A stretch of DNA of 12,659 bases from Nitrospira sp. (GTDB lineage Bacteria; Nitrospirota; Nitrospiria; Nitrospirales; Nitrospiraceae), in contig JABMDE010000029.1 in the NCBI GenBank assembly GCA_015904055.1, positions 21,387 to 34,045 on the forward strand, written 5' to 3'. Of this stretch, positions 1 through 7,059 are shown in pieces. The notes beneath the pieces were generated by a model that saw nothing but the letters and a program-made list of their open reading frames with translations, was not told where the DNA came from and did no database searches. A program made the translations under genes and the position numbers. The number at the start of each line of letters is the position of its first letter. The first letter of the stretch is position 1.

Positions 1-69
1 CCGCGCGAGCTGGCAGTCAAGATTGTCGAGCAGCACAAGACAGAGCGGCAGGCCGTGGGGGCGCATTGA
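1..69 (+). CDS. C-terminal end of an unrecognised protein (5' end outside window)
   Basis: An open frame runs from the first base to a TGA at 67-69 and gives a 22-residue tail beginning PRELAVKIVEQHKTERQ and ending VGAH. The amphipathic, charged composition looks like a genuine helical C-terminus. It is the only + strand coding candidate in the window. It converges on the HtrA-type gene, whose stop lies 9 bp away, and no hairpin terminator fits between the two. The fragment is too short to assign a family, and a chance open frame of this length cannot be excluded. Confidence 0.4.
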   Translation, partial: PRELAVKIVEQHKTERQAVGAH

Positions 70-78
70 GGGGCGCGA

Positions 79-1491
79 TCACTCGGCGGATTTGAGCACG
101 ACATAGAAAGCCCGATTCTCGCGCTGTACTCGGAGCAAGATCGTGTCTCCTCGCCGGAGCCGCGAGATCGCCGAGTGAAACTCCGTGGCCGAAGTCACTT
201 CTGCGCGATTCACTTCCTTGATCAGGTCGCCTTCTCGGAGGCCTTCGGCGTGGGCCAGACTGCCGGGTTCAACCTTTGTAATGAGCGCACCTTTCGACTC
301 GCGCAGATTGAATGTGTCGGCCAATCCTGGGGTGAGGTCTTGCGTATCGAAGTCGAGCTTCACGTCTGCCTTAATTTGTGGAATGGCTGCGGTCATTACG
401 GCATCGCGCCGCTCGATTAATGGGATATTCAGGATAAGGCGATTGCGATCGCGAATGACTTCAATGTGCGCTGTGGTGCCAGGAGTGAGCGCACCGATCA
501 GCCGTGACAACTTATTTGGCGAATCAACGGGGCTCCCGTCAATGTTCACGATAACATCACCCGGCTTAATGCCTGCCGATGCGGCGGGATCTTTTTCAAA
601 AACCTCATTGACGAGGACCCCTTCGCTTTCAGTCACGCCGAATTTCTTGGCCAATTCGGGTGTCATCGGTTGAATGCCGACGCCGAGCCATCCCCGCACC
701 ACTTTGCCCTTTGCCAGAAGTTGCTCGATGACCTGCTTGGCCATGTTTGACGGAATGGCAAAGCCGATGCCTTGGGCAAAATTGATGATGGCTGTATTGA
801 TGCCGATGACTTCGCCGTAGAGATTGAATAGCGGCCCGCCGGAATTGCCGGGATTGATCGACGCATCGGTCTGAATAAAATTTTCGTACCGTGAGAGGTT
901 CATGTTTTCCCGCCCGATGCCGCTGACGACTCCGAGCGTGACTGTCCGGTCGAGTCCAAAGGGATTCCCTACTGCAAGAACCCATTGCCCGACTTTCACG
1001 GAGGTGGAGTCGCCGAAACGAGCGTTGGGGAGTGGCCGGCTTGCCGTCACTTTGAGAAGAGCCAGGTCAGTATCCGGATCTTTACCGACCACGCTCGCTA
1101 TCAGTTTGGTCTTATCGGAAAACCGGACTTCGATCTCAGTCGCATCGCCGATCACGTGGTTATTTGTGATGATGTACCCGTCGCTGTCGATAATCAGGCC
1201 AGAGCCTGACCCTGAGGAATTCGGCGCGCGTTCCCCAGACCCTTCACGAGACCGTCCGGTACTTGGAAGAGGAAACAGATTCACAACGGATGGCTTAGCC
1301 TGTTCAGCCAGGTTCGTAATCACGGCCTGAATTTCTTCAAGAAGACGAATGCCGGGTGATTCTGCGCGGACGGTGTCTGCAGTCGGTCCTGCCAGTACAA
1401 GCGCTGGATATGACAGTACAGGAAATAGAAGGAGAAGAGGCAGGACTACCTGCCGACGTAGATTGTCATGAGCAGAGTGTCTCATAAGCAT
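79..1491 (-). CDS. htrA: HtrA/DegP-family periplasmic serine protease with two PDZ domains
   Basis: This is a complete 470-residue Do-type protease, the usual length for DegP/DegQ. The N-terminus has a positively charged start, a hydrophobic stretch at about residues 15-34 and a likely signal peptidase site after it, so the enzyme should act in the periplasm on misfolded envelope proteins. The trypsin-like domain carries the full catalytic triad: His112 in TNNHVIGD, Asp142 in DTDLALLK and Ser217 in GNSGGPL. A first PDZ domain follows at about 265-355 (GWLGVGIQ, then AGIKPGDVIVNIDG). A second lies at about 375-470 (AEGLREGDLIKEVN). The ATG at 1491 is used, and another Met two codons later is an equally possible start. 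It lies 46 bp downstream of the RCK_C-type gene and may be cotranscribed with it. No key residue is missing, so I read it as functional. The DegP versus DegQ label cannot be settled from sequence. Confidence 0.95.
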   Translation of the reverse strand: MLMRHSAHDNLRRQVVLPLLLLFPVLSYPALVLAGPTADTVRAESPGIRLLEEIQAVITNLAEQAKPSVVNLFPLPSTGRSREGSGERAPNSSGSGSGLIIDSDGYIITNNHVIGDATEIEVRFSDKTKLIASVVGKDPDTDLALLKVTASRPLPNARFGDSTSVKVGQWVLAVGNPFGLDRTVTLGVVSGIGRENMNLSRYENFIQTDASINPGNSGGPLFNLYGEVIGINTAIINFAQGIGFAIPSNMAKQVIEQLLAKGKVVRGWLGVGIQPMTPELAKKFGVTESEGVLVNEVFEKDPAASAGIKPGDVIVNIDGSPVDSPNKLSRLIGALTPGTTAHIEVIRDRNRLILNIPLIERRDAVMTAAIPQIKADVKLDFDTQDLTPGLADTFNLRESKGALITKVEPGSLAHAEGLREGDLIKEVNRAEVTSATEFHSAISRLRRGDTILLRVQRENRAFYVVLKSAE

Positions 1492-1537
1492 GCGAACGCA
1501 CCATATTGTCGAGAATGCTCGTCACTGTGCCCTCAGT

Positions 1538-2176
1538 CTAGGCAGATTTAGTTGTCGCAGCATTGAGTGTGCCTTGGCTGGTAAACCATGTCACCAGTCG
1601 GTCTAGCTCGGATTCTATTCCAATTAAGATGACGATATCGTCGGTCCGGAAGATCAGCCCCTCAGATGGAGCAAGTAAGAATGGTCCGCGTAAGACGGAT
1701 GCAATATGGACCGAGGACGATCGAGGCAGGGCACTGATGGTTTGGCCGACGGCAGCGGCATGCCTAGTAATCGTCAGTCGCTCAATCTTGGCAGACCGAA
1801 CCGTTAAGTCCTGCTGAAGCTTAAGGGAGTCCTCATGGATCGCTTCAAGTTTGAGTTCGCGAATTTGTCCATCGATCTGCGTCAAGGACTGCTTCAGTTC
1901 CTGTACACGGGCCGCCGCGTGCGACACTGTCGTCTCCATTGCAGAGTCATGCTGGTTCTGGTTTGAGAATGGGCGGCCGATGTGATCGACAATCTGTCGG
2001 CCGACCTCGGCGGTGACCTCATTGATCCGTTGAAGTACTCCTGACGCGTGCCAGTGAAGGCGAATAATCTGTGTTTTGCGATTCACGCGCTCAGAAATCG
2101 AGAGGACTATTTCATACAGCGCGCTGCCGGTGATCGACAGTTCCTTGTGCAGGCGGCCGAAGAATTCGAGACTCAT
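1538..2176 (-). CDS. Coiled-coil protein with C-terminal RCK_C (TrkA_C) domain
   Basis: This 212-residue soluble protein has no signal peptide and no membrane segment. Residues 1-70 form a helical region (MSLEFFGRLHKEL onward) of no family I recognise. Residues about 80-130 are rich in heptad-like Leu/Ile/Ala and charged residues and probably form a coiled coil. Residues about 131-198 match the RCK_C/TrkA_C fold: a beta start (IERLTITRHAAAVGQTI), then VLRGPFLLAPSEGL, and the typical turn FRTDDIVILIGIESELDRL. In known proteins RCK_C domains bind small ligands or cations and gate K+ channels, antiporters or other transporters. No Rossmann RCK_N half and no channel are encoded beside it, so any partner must lie elsewhere. 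The ATG at 2176 lacks a convincing Shine-Dalgarno sequence. The gene just upstream is a broken permease, so its original promoter context may be lost. The domain call is good; the function is unknown. Confidence 0.75.
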   Translation of the reverse strand: MSLEFFGRLHKELSITGSALYEIVLSISERVNRKTQIIRLHWHASGVLQRINEVTAEVGRQIVDHIGRPFSNQNQHDSAMETTVSHAAARVQELKQSLTQIDGQIRELKLEAIHEDSLKLQQDLTVRSAKIERLTITRHAAAVGQTISALPRSSSVHIASVLRGPFLLAPSEGLIFRTDDIVILIGIESELDRLVTWFTSQGTLNAATTKSA

Positions 2177-2221
2177 AGTCTGATAAGATTGATTATGTAA
2201 ACTTGTGGATTTGTCATACCT

Positions 2222-2455
2222 TCATGATGACGGCGTCCACTCCACTGGTATTCGGTACGTACAATACCAGATAACTGTTTCGACTTCATTGTATAACTGA
2301 CTCGTTTCCATATGCGCAAAGAAGTTGCCCAGGGTTAGCCGCATGAGCAGAAGGGAACTGCCGATCATCAAGAGCGCGAAGATCAGGAGGTTGTACAGAA
2401 GCTTGTCTCTGAGATTCTCGCGAAATGTGTTCAGCGCAATCGAAAATACCTTCAT
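2222..2455 (-). pseudogene. Truncated ABC-2 permease (copy A), N-terminal 43 residues joined to unrelated sequence
   Basis: The first 43 residues (MKVFSIALNTFRENLRDKLL through MRLTLG) match the start of the intact permease at 5492-6253 with one substitution. Alignment breaks abruptly near position 2331. The frame then reads NFFAHMETSQLYNEVETV and ends at a TGA at 2222, giving 77 residues against 253 in the intact copy. Only the first of about six membrane helices remains, so it cannot work as a permease. The start still overlaps the upstream ATPase stop by ATGA and keeps an AAGGAGG-type ribosome site inside that gene, as in the intact copy. The foreign tail may come from another gene: a second - strand frame at 2285-2214 reads SYLVLYVPNTSGVDAVIMKV before a stop and looks like a real C-terminus. 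There are no stops within the retained permease part, so the break is recent or is an assembly join. Confidence 0.85.
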
Positions 2456-3261
2456 GACACCGCAGCCTCCTTCGCAGACTGAATCACGTTCGCCTCGCGG
2501 ATAAAGAGATCTTCGAGCGAGGCTTTGTGCGGCGTGAGCGCCACCAGCTTGGCCTTGGACGACCGGATCACCTCCAGCGCATGATCGACATCCTGCTGAC
2601 TGGTCAACAGCACCATCACGCGCTCCCCTTGAAGCACAACTTTTCCAGCCAAAGGCCGAATCCGTTCCAGCGCTTCTGGAAGCAGCCGATCAATCACCAT
2701 TTCCACTTCATGCGTGGTGCTCCCTGCAAGCAATTCTGAAACATGTCCGCAGGCGACCAACTTCCCTTTCATAACCATGGCCACGCGATCACACAGCATC
2801 TCGGCATCATGCAGAATGTGGGAACTGAACATCACGGTTTTCCCAGATTCTTTTAAGCGGAGAATAAGGTCGCGAACTTCTTTGCGTCCAATCGGATCGA
2901 GACCAGACATCGGCTCGTCCAGCACAACTAATTCAGGATCATTGATCAATGCCTGTGCAATCCCTACCCGCTGGAGCATGCCCTTGGAGAACTTGCGCAA
3001 TTGCAGATCACGAGCATGAGACATCCCGACGGTTTCTAGTAATTCATCGACCCGCTTCTCCAGCGTGGCTCCTCGGAGGCTGAACAAGTGACCATAGAAT
3101 CGAAGGAACTCTCTGCCGGTGAGGTAGTCATAAAAATAGGGAGATTCCGGTAGGAAACCGAGCTTGATTTTAGCCTGGGAGTCGCCGATCGGATGGCCAA
3201 AGATTGAGGCGGTGCCGCTTGTGGGATAAATGAGTCCCATCAGCATTTTGATTGTTGTCGT
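2331..3261 (-). repeat. Direct repeat, copy A: ATPase 3' part plus start of permease
   Basis: This 931-base stretch aligns without gaps to 6129-7059 at a constant offset of 3798 bases. It starts at ATPase codon 54, straight after the Walker A lysine, and ends near permease codon 42-43. The encoded ATPase parts differ at 25 of 269 residues. Two 60-base samples compared by eye differ at 9 and 3 positions. Similarity ends sharply at the low-coordinate end here; at the high end it is limited by the truncation of the other copy. No inverted terminal repeats or transposase genes flank it. Confidence 0.85.
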
Positions 3262-3420
3262 CTTTCCCGCGCCGTTCGGGCCGAGAAATCCGAACACTTC
3301 GCCGCGGCGCACGTCGAGAGACAGTCCATTGACAGCAGTGACGCGGCGTCCCCAAAATCCTACCTTGAAGATCTTTGAGAGCTGATCAGTCTTGATGACG
3401 AAATCAGAGTTGGGCGTCAT
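2452..3420 (-). CDS. ABC transporter ATP-binding protein, intact copy A (PilH-like)
   Basis: This is a complete 322-residue ATPase of the DrrA/CcmA-like ABC-2 exporter class. Walker A GPNGAGKT lies at 47-54, the signature FSKGMLQR at 144-151, Walker B LVVLDEP at 164-170 with Glu169, and the switch His201 in SSHIL. The Q-loop position reads FLPESPYF, with Glu in place of Gln, as is common in this class. The C-terminal region of about 90 residues after the catalytic core is typical of these proteins. The start ATG has GGGAG six bases upstream, inside the end of the TPR gene, whose stop is 3 bp away. Its own stop overlaps the next permease start (ATGA). That permease is truncated, so the natural partner of this ATPase is gone. 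The intact permease at 5492-6253 could substitute. By context (pilin, TPR protein, ATPase, permease) it resembles M. xanthus PilH, needed for type IV pili; that role is inferred. Confidence 0.93.
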   Translation of the reverse strand: MTPNSDFVIKTDQLSKIFKVGFWGRRVTAVNGLSLDVRRGEVFGFLGPNGAGKTTTIKMLMGLIYPTSGTASIFGHPIGDSQAKIKLGFLPESPYFYDYLTGREFLRFYGHLFSLRGATLEKRVDELLETVGMSHARDLQLRKFSKGMLQRVGIAQALINDPELVVLDEPMSGLDPIGRKEVRDLILRLKESGKTVMFSSHILHDAEMLCDRVAMVMKGKLVACGHVSELLAGSTTHEVEMVIDRLLPEALERIRPLAGKVVLQGERVMVLLTSQQDVDHALEVIRSSKAKLVALTPHKASLEDLFIREANVIQSAKEAAVS

Positions 3421-3423
3421 GGG

Positions 3424-4407
3424 TCACTCCCATGTTTTCGGAAAACTATAGGATGGTGCAGTCTGTGGAAATCTGTACATGGGAGGTGTTGTACGCTTGA
3501 AAAACGTGCGAAGTCGTTCAGGGTGCGTCGAACTTGAGACCTTGCCGGTCTTGGAGTCCAATCGATAGTCTCCTCCAAATGGCTCCAATGGAAGACTTGC
3601 AAGGATTCTCACCGCCACGATGTCCGTGAGTGTCGCAGGTAAGACTCTGTGTTGCATCCGATAGACTTCCACCGCACTCTCCAACATGCGAATATCCCGT
3701 TCAATGATAACTTCTTTCATCCGGTTCGCCAAGGATTCTCGTGTCTGCGGATCTTGCGGCTCCCGCAAACGGGCTTCAAGAAACGCCACCGCCGTGTCCG
3801 GGTTCCCCGCCTCTGCTGCCAATCGAGTGGCTAACCCTGGCAGATAGGATGGATGACCCGGGAGACTTGCTGCCTTCATTGTATACTCGGCACCGTTAGA
3901 AGGATCAGCGAGTAAAAAGTAATAATTGTATCCGAGCAAGAATGGGATGTACCAGACATCTGGATTCGCCTGGGTTCCTTTTTCAAGTAACCGATTGCTC
4001 AAGTCTGGGCGCTTAGCAAGATCGCCGAGAATATTCCCTCCGACGTAGTAGGCATAGGCATAGTGAGGATCGAGTGTGGTGATCACATCTAAAGCATGGT
4101 AGATCCATTCGTATTCGTCGGCGCTGTTCCGTTTTTCCCCAATGACCTGGAGCAGTCTCAGCCAGAACATATCGGCCGCGAGGTGGTGATAGCCGAGCAA
4201 GGCCGGCTTCACATACTCGCCCTTAGGCAGATGTGCCAGCTCTTCGATGTGACGAAGGGTCTGATCCTGTCGCTTATCGAGATCTGTATGCAGCCAGCCG
4301 ATGATGGCGAGGAGGAGACAGGCGATTCCGCCGAGTACGAACTGGTGTAGAACGTGAGTCGTGCGATAATGGAAGGCGTGGGAGACCGCCATACGAATCA
4401 CCAACAT
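3424..4407 (-). CDS. Membrane-anchored TPR-like protein of the pilin/ABC cluster
   Basis: This 327-residue protein has one hydrophobic segment at about residues 22-39 (FVLGGIACLLLAIIGWL) after a short basic N-terminus, so it is probably anchored in the inner membrane with the rest in the periplasm. The body is helical and aromatic-rich and includes TPR-like pairs, for example WIYHALDVITTLDPHYAYAY at 101-120 and later VAFLEARLREPQDP. The last 80 residues turn into a Pro/Ser/Thr-rich tail. The ATG at 4407 lacks a clear ribosome site; a Met five codons later is an alternative start. It lies between a pilin gene and an ABC ATPase, 71 bp after the pilin stop and 3 bp before the ATPase. Its position matches an accessory component of a pilus-linked ABC transporter (PilG-like in place), but I do not recognise the family firmly. 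It appears intact. Confidence 0.75.
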   Translation of the reverse strand: MLVIRMAVSHAFHYRTTHVLHQFVLGGIACLLLAIIGWLHTDLDKRQDQTLRHIEELAHLPKGEYVKPALLGYHHLAADMFWLRLLQVIGEKRNSADEYEWIYHALDVITTLDPHYAYAYYVGGNILGDLAKRPDLSNRLLEKGTQANPDVWYIPFLLGYNYYFLLADPSNGAEYTMKAASLPGHPSYLPGLATRLAAEAGNPDTAVAFLEARLREPQDPQTRESLANRMKEVIIERDIRMLESAVEVYRMQHRVLPATLTDIVAVRILASLPLEPFGGDYRLDSKTGKVSSSTHPERLRTFFKRTTPPMYRFPQTAPSYSFPKTWE

Positions 4408-4422
4408 AGATACAAACTAGAG

Positions 4423-4454
4423 AGCCAGGCAACCATCAAGATGGCTGCCTGGCT
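4423..4454 (-). terminator. Hairpin after the pilin gene (terminator or attenuator)
   Basis: A 9-bp perfect stem, AGCCAGGCA against TGCCTGGCT (4423-4431 and 4446-4454), encloses a second 4-bp stem CCAT/ATGG. Read on the - strand, it starts 24 bases after the pilin stop and is followed by CTCTAGTTTGT, only moderately T-rich. It lies in the 71-bp gap before the TPR gene. A hairpin here would end most pilin transcripts while letting some read through to the transporter genes, which is common after highly expressed pilin genes. The stem is seen directly; the function is inferred. Confidence 0.7.
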
Positions 4455-4478
4455 TCCCTCCAACGTACCTACCTCAGA

Positions 4479-5108
4479 TTAGTAAGTCCCGGGTGTACAG
4501 TCCTGAGAACCCTGATCGCTGCTTGCCGCCCACGTTGAGAGACCGGCATCGCCGTCCAGATTCGATTGGGCGGTTGCAACAAAGCCTGTGGCATTAGCGA
4601 GAAACGCACCAGTTGCAGGAGCTGCGCCACCGACACAAGACGAAACAGGAGCTACCGCTGCGGTCGGTCCTGATATGTACTGAAACGCGGTATTACCGGA
4701 TGCGACGAATCCGATATCGGTATAGTTCCCGGTTGTCAGCGCAGTCCCAGGCACACCTGCCACAATTGGGGCTACACACCAGCCTTCGGTGGGAACCAGA
4801 ACTCTTGCCGCGTACGCTCCTCCCGCTGTCGTATTTGGCCAGCCTACCGCAAGTGTTTTCGTGCCGGCCGCAGGCTGTGCACCGAGTGCAGCCATTGATG
4901 CGATTCCGATATAGCAAGTGCGATCAGCCTGAAAGGCAATATTTGATGTCTTGATTGCATTTAGATTCACTTTAGCCTCCGACTGCCGAGACTTCATCTG
5001 ATACTGCAAGAAGTTTGGAATGGCGATGGCCGCCAGGATGCCGATGATCGCCACAACGATCATCAACTCGATGAGGGTAAAGCCCTCTTGTTTCTGGAAT
5101 ACCTTACT
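4479..5108 (-). CDS. pilA: Type IV major pilin (PilA-like), start codon missing
   Basis: The frame encodes a type IV prepilin. The leader ends QKQEG, followed by the processed N-terminus FTLIELMIVVAIIGILAAIA, with Phe1 and Glu5 of the mature protein. After the N-terminal helix comes a 200-residue mature protein rich in Gly, Ala and Thr with four cysteines. The last two (SSCVGG and QDCTPGTY) could form the usual C-terminal disulfide loop. The length is closer to long deltaproteobacterial pilins than to short Geobacter ones. The frame opens at 5108 right after an in-frame TGA and reads SKVFQKQEG, with no ATG, GTG or TTG before the leader. The first usable TTG (5066) is residue 6 of the mature protein and would remove the prepilin peptidase site. 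The start codon, ribosome site and promoter appear to have been lost at a junction with the protease fragment. Otherwise undamaged; likely not made from this copy. Confidence 0.85.
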   Translation of the reverse strand, partial: SKVFQKQEGFTLIELMIVVAIIGILAAIAIPNFLQYQMKSRQSEAKVNLNAIKTSNIAFQADRTCYIGIASMAALGAQPAAGTKTLAVGWPNTTAGGAYAARVLVPTEGWCVAPIVAGVPGTALTTGNYTDIGFVASGNTAFQYISGPTAAVAPVSSCVGGAAPATGAFLANATGFVATAQSNLDGDAGLSTWAASSDQGSQDCTPGTY

Positions 5109-5463
5109 TCAGCAAGGCTAGATCCAATGACTGCGAATAGGCTACGACATGTGCATTGCTGCCGCGAGACAAATCACGTCTCTGATCTCCGGTTACTCTA
5201 TCAGGCTTCAGATAGACCATCAATCTGGGAAAAGGACGGCCCGTCGCTTCTTCAATGACCACATGAGCATTGGTGAGCACGAGTCCATCCGATTGGATAA
5301 TGGAACCGGTTCCTCCGTTGCCACGTATGCCGCTTGCAGGATAGCCCATGACCATCACGACTGCGGGCGCAACGTGCTCGTATATCTCTCGCGGGCTGAG
5401 ATCCTTGGCCTGTACGGCGTCAGCCACAAGCAGCAAACTGATTGTTAGTCGTGCAAGGTACAT
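5104..5463 (-). pseudogene. Truncated trypsin-like (S1C) serine protease, N-terminal part
   Basis: This is a 119-residue N-terminal fragment. Residues 1-19 look like a signal peptide (MYLARLTISLLLVADAVQAK). A trypsin-like domain follows with the catalytic His in LTNAHVV and the catalytic Asp in SLDLALLK. The frame ends in TAA right after that motif, so the serine motif (GNSGGP) and everything beyond are missing and it cannot be catalytic. The stop is created where the gene abuts the pilin sequence. It differs clearly from the complete HtrA-type protease at 79-1491 and is not a copy of it. I start it at the ATG at 5463, 28 bp after the permease stop, because the signal peptide begins there; the frame is open further upstream. 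By position it was the last gene of the transporter unit. Its natural substrate is unknown. Confidence 0.8.
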
Positions 5464-5491
5464 GCTTTTTCTGCAAGTCTCGAAGATGAGG

Positions 5492-6253
5492 TTAGCGGAA
5501 GTCGCGTCGTTGGAAAATGACGGACGCAAGCAGAAGCAGGAAGGCGGTGTAGGCCATGCCGTAGGCGACAATTAACGCCAGATCATTAAGCGGCACATCG
5601 AGTTGATGTGTGACGTGTCCTTTTAGATTAAATCGTTCAAGGTTGGGCAACAGATAGTACATTCCCTCCAGTACACTTCGACCAAGACCTTCCATTTTCA
5701 GGCCGAACGTTTTCAAGTCCGCTGTCAGATGGCCGATTACATAGATAGCCAGTGTGAAAATGGCACTCAGAGTTGCGCTGGTAAAGGTTGAACAGAGCAG
5801 CGCGACCGCGGTGACCACCATGCATTCAAGTAAAATGAGGCCGATGGCCTTAAAGAGGACCGCTTCGATGGGCACACTTTGAGCGATGAGCACCGCGAGT
5901 AGACCGGTCGTCATGATCAGTATGTTCACAAGCAGCGTAATGGTGAGCCCGAAAAACTTTCCAAGGAGAAATTCAAACCGGGCGACCGGCTTGGATACGA
6001 TGGTATAGATCGTTTTTTTATCGATTTCTTTATTGACCAATCCAATGCCGACGAAAATGGCGATGAGGACACTGAAAATGTTCACGCTTCCGAGCCCGAT
6101 GTCCAGCAGCAGCCGGTGGAACTCCCCCAGTGTCAGCCGCATGAGCAGAAGGGAACTGCCGATCATTAACAATGCAAAAATAAGGAGGTTATACAGAAGT
6201 TTGTCCCTGAGATTCTCACGAAATGTGTTCAGCGCAATCGATAACACTTTCAT
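5492..6253 (-). CDS. ABC-2 type permease, intact copy B (PilI-like)
   Basis: This complete 253-residue integral membrane protein has about six hydrophobic helices (roughly 20-39, 57-73, 102-125, 132-155, 157-175 and 226-247). The loop NKEIDKKTIYTIVSKPVARF after helix 2 is typical of ABC-2 exporter permeases. The start overlaps the stop of the upstream ATPase portion by ATGA, and an AAGGAGG ribosome site lies about 10 bases before it, so it is translationally coupled. The coupled ATPase is the P-loop-less fusion at 6250-8577, so this permease lacks a working cognate partner. The copy A ATPase is about 91% identical over the shared part and could serve instead. By context it is like M. xanthus PilI, part of an ABC transporter needed for type IV pili. 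That assignment is inference; the transported substrate is unknown. Confidence 0.9.
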   Translation of the reverse strand: MKVLSIALNTFRENLRDKLLYNLLIFALLMIGSSLLLMRLTLGEFHRLLLDIGLGSVNIFSVLIAIFVGIGLVNKEIDKKTIYTIVSKPVARFEFLLGKFFGLTITLLVNILIMTTGLLAVLIAQSVPIEAVLFKAIGLILLECMVVTAVALLCSTFTSATLSAIFTLAIYVIGHLTADLKTFGLKMEGLGRSVLEGMYYLLPNLERFNLKGHVTHQLDVPLNDLALIVAYGMAYTAFLLLLASVIFQRRDFR

Positions 6254-7059
6254 GACACGGTCGCCTCCTTCGTAGACTGAGTCACTGTTGCCTCGCGGAT
6301 AAAGAGTTCTTCGAGCGAGGCTTTGTGCGGCGTGAGCGCCACGAGCTTAGCCTTGGCCGACCGAACTATATCGAGCGCCTGGTCGACACCGTGCTGGCTC
6401 GTCAATACCACCATGACCCGTTCGCCTTGAAGGACAACTTTCCCAGCCAAAGGTCTGATCCGTTCTAAAGCTTCCGGAAGCAGTCGATCGATGACCATCT
6501 CGACTTCGTGGGTGGTGCCCTGTGCAATCAATTCCGAAACTGGCCCACAGGCAACCAACCGCCCCTTCATCACCATGGCCACGCGATCACACAGCATCTC
6601 GGCATCGTGCAGGATGTGAGAACTGAACATCACTGTCTTGCCGGATTCTTTTAGGCGGAGGATGAGGTCACGGACTTCTTTGCGTCCAATCGGATCGAGG
6701 CCAGACATCGGCTCGTCTAACACAACTAATTCAGGATCATTGATTAATGCCTGTGCAATGCCGACCCGCTGAAGCATGCCTTTGGAGAATTTGCGCAATT
6801 GCAGGTCGCGAGCATGAGACATCCCAACGGTGTCCAATAACTCATCGATCCGCTTCTCCAGCATGGCTCCTCGGAAGCTGAACAGATGACCATAGAACCG
6901 AAGAAATTCTCTGCCGGTGAGGTAGTCATAAAAATAGGGAGATTCCGGTAGAAAGCCGAGCTTGGCCTTGGCCTGGGGGGCGCCGATCGGATGGCCAAAG
7001 ATTGAGGCTGTGCCGCTTGTGGGATAAATGAGCCCCATCAGCATCTTAATTGTTGTCGT
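6129..7059 (-). repeat. Direct repeat, copy B: ATPase 3' part plus start of permease
   Basis: This is the partner of 2331-3261, gap-free at an offset of 3798 bases. At the high-coordinate end it begins exactly at the ATPase codon after the Walker A lysine, where the TPR gene has been joined on. At the low end the intact permease continues beyond the alignment, while copy A breaks off. Substitutions are spread along the length, so the copies are diverged relatives and not recent identical duplicates. Confidence 0.85.

Noticed and set aside
175..1330. Long + strand open frames opposite the HtrA-type gene (also opposite hisZ, serA and others)
   Set aside because: They lie antisense to strongly supported genes, show no recognisable motifs, and are low-complexity shadows of the codon use on the other strand.
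1492..1537. Small inverted repeats (CGAG/CTCG) as a terminator before the HtrA-type gene
   Set aside because: The stem is only 4 bp and has no T-tract, well within chance.
2177..2300. Short - strand frame of about 38 codons starting MKSKQLSGIVRTEYQ
   Set aside because: The composition is not protein-like in any recognised way, there is no clear ribosome site, and it crosses the junction region in competition with a better-looking C-terminal frame.
4479..5066. Pilin start at the TTG at 5066
   Set aside because: This TTG is codon 6 of the mature pilin. Starting there removes the leader and the Gly-Phe cleavage site, while the frame upstream clearly encodes them.
5104..5571. Longer protease start at 5571
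   Set aside because: The extra N-terminal residues overlap the permease end and resemble no signal peptide. A proper signal peptide begins at the ATG at 5463.
2331..7059. Repeated block as an insertion sequence or transposon
   Set aside because: The block encodes only ABC transporter parts. No transposase, terminal inverted repeats or target-site duplications are visible at its ends.
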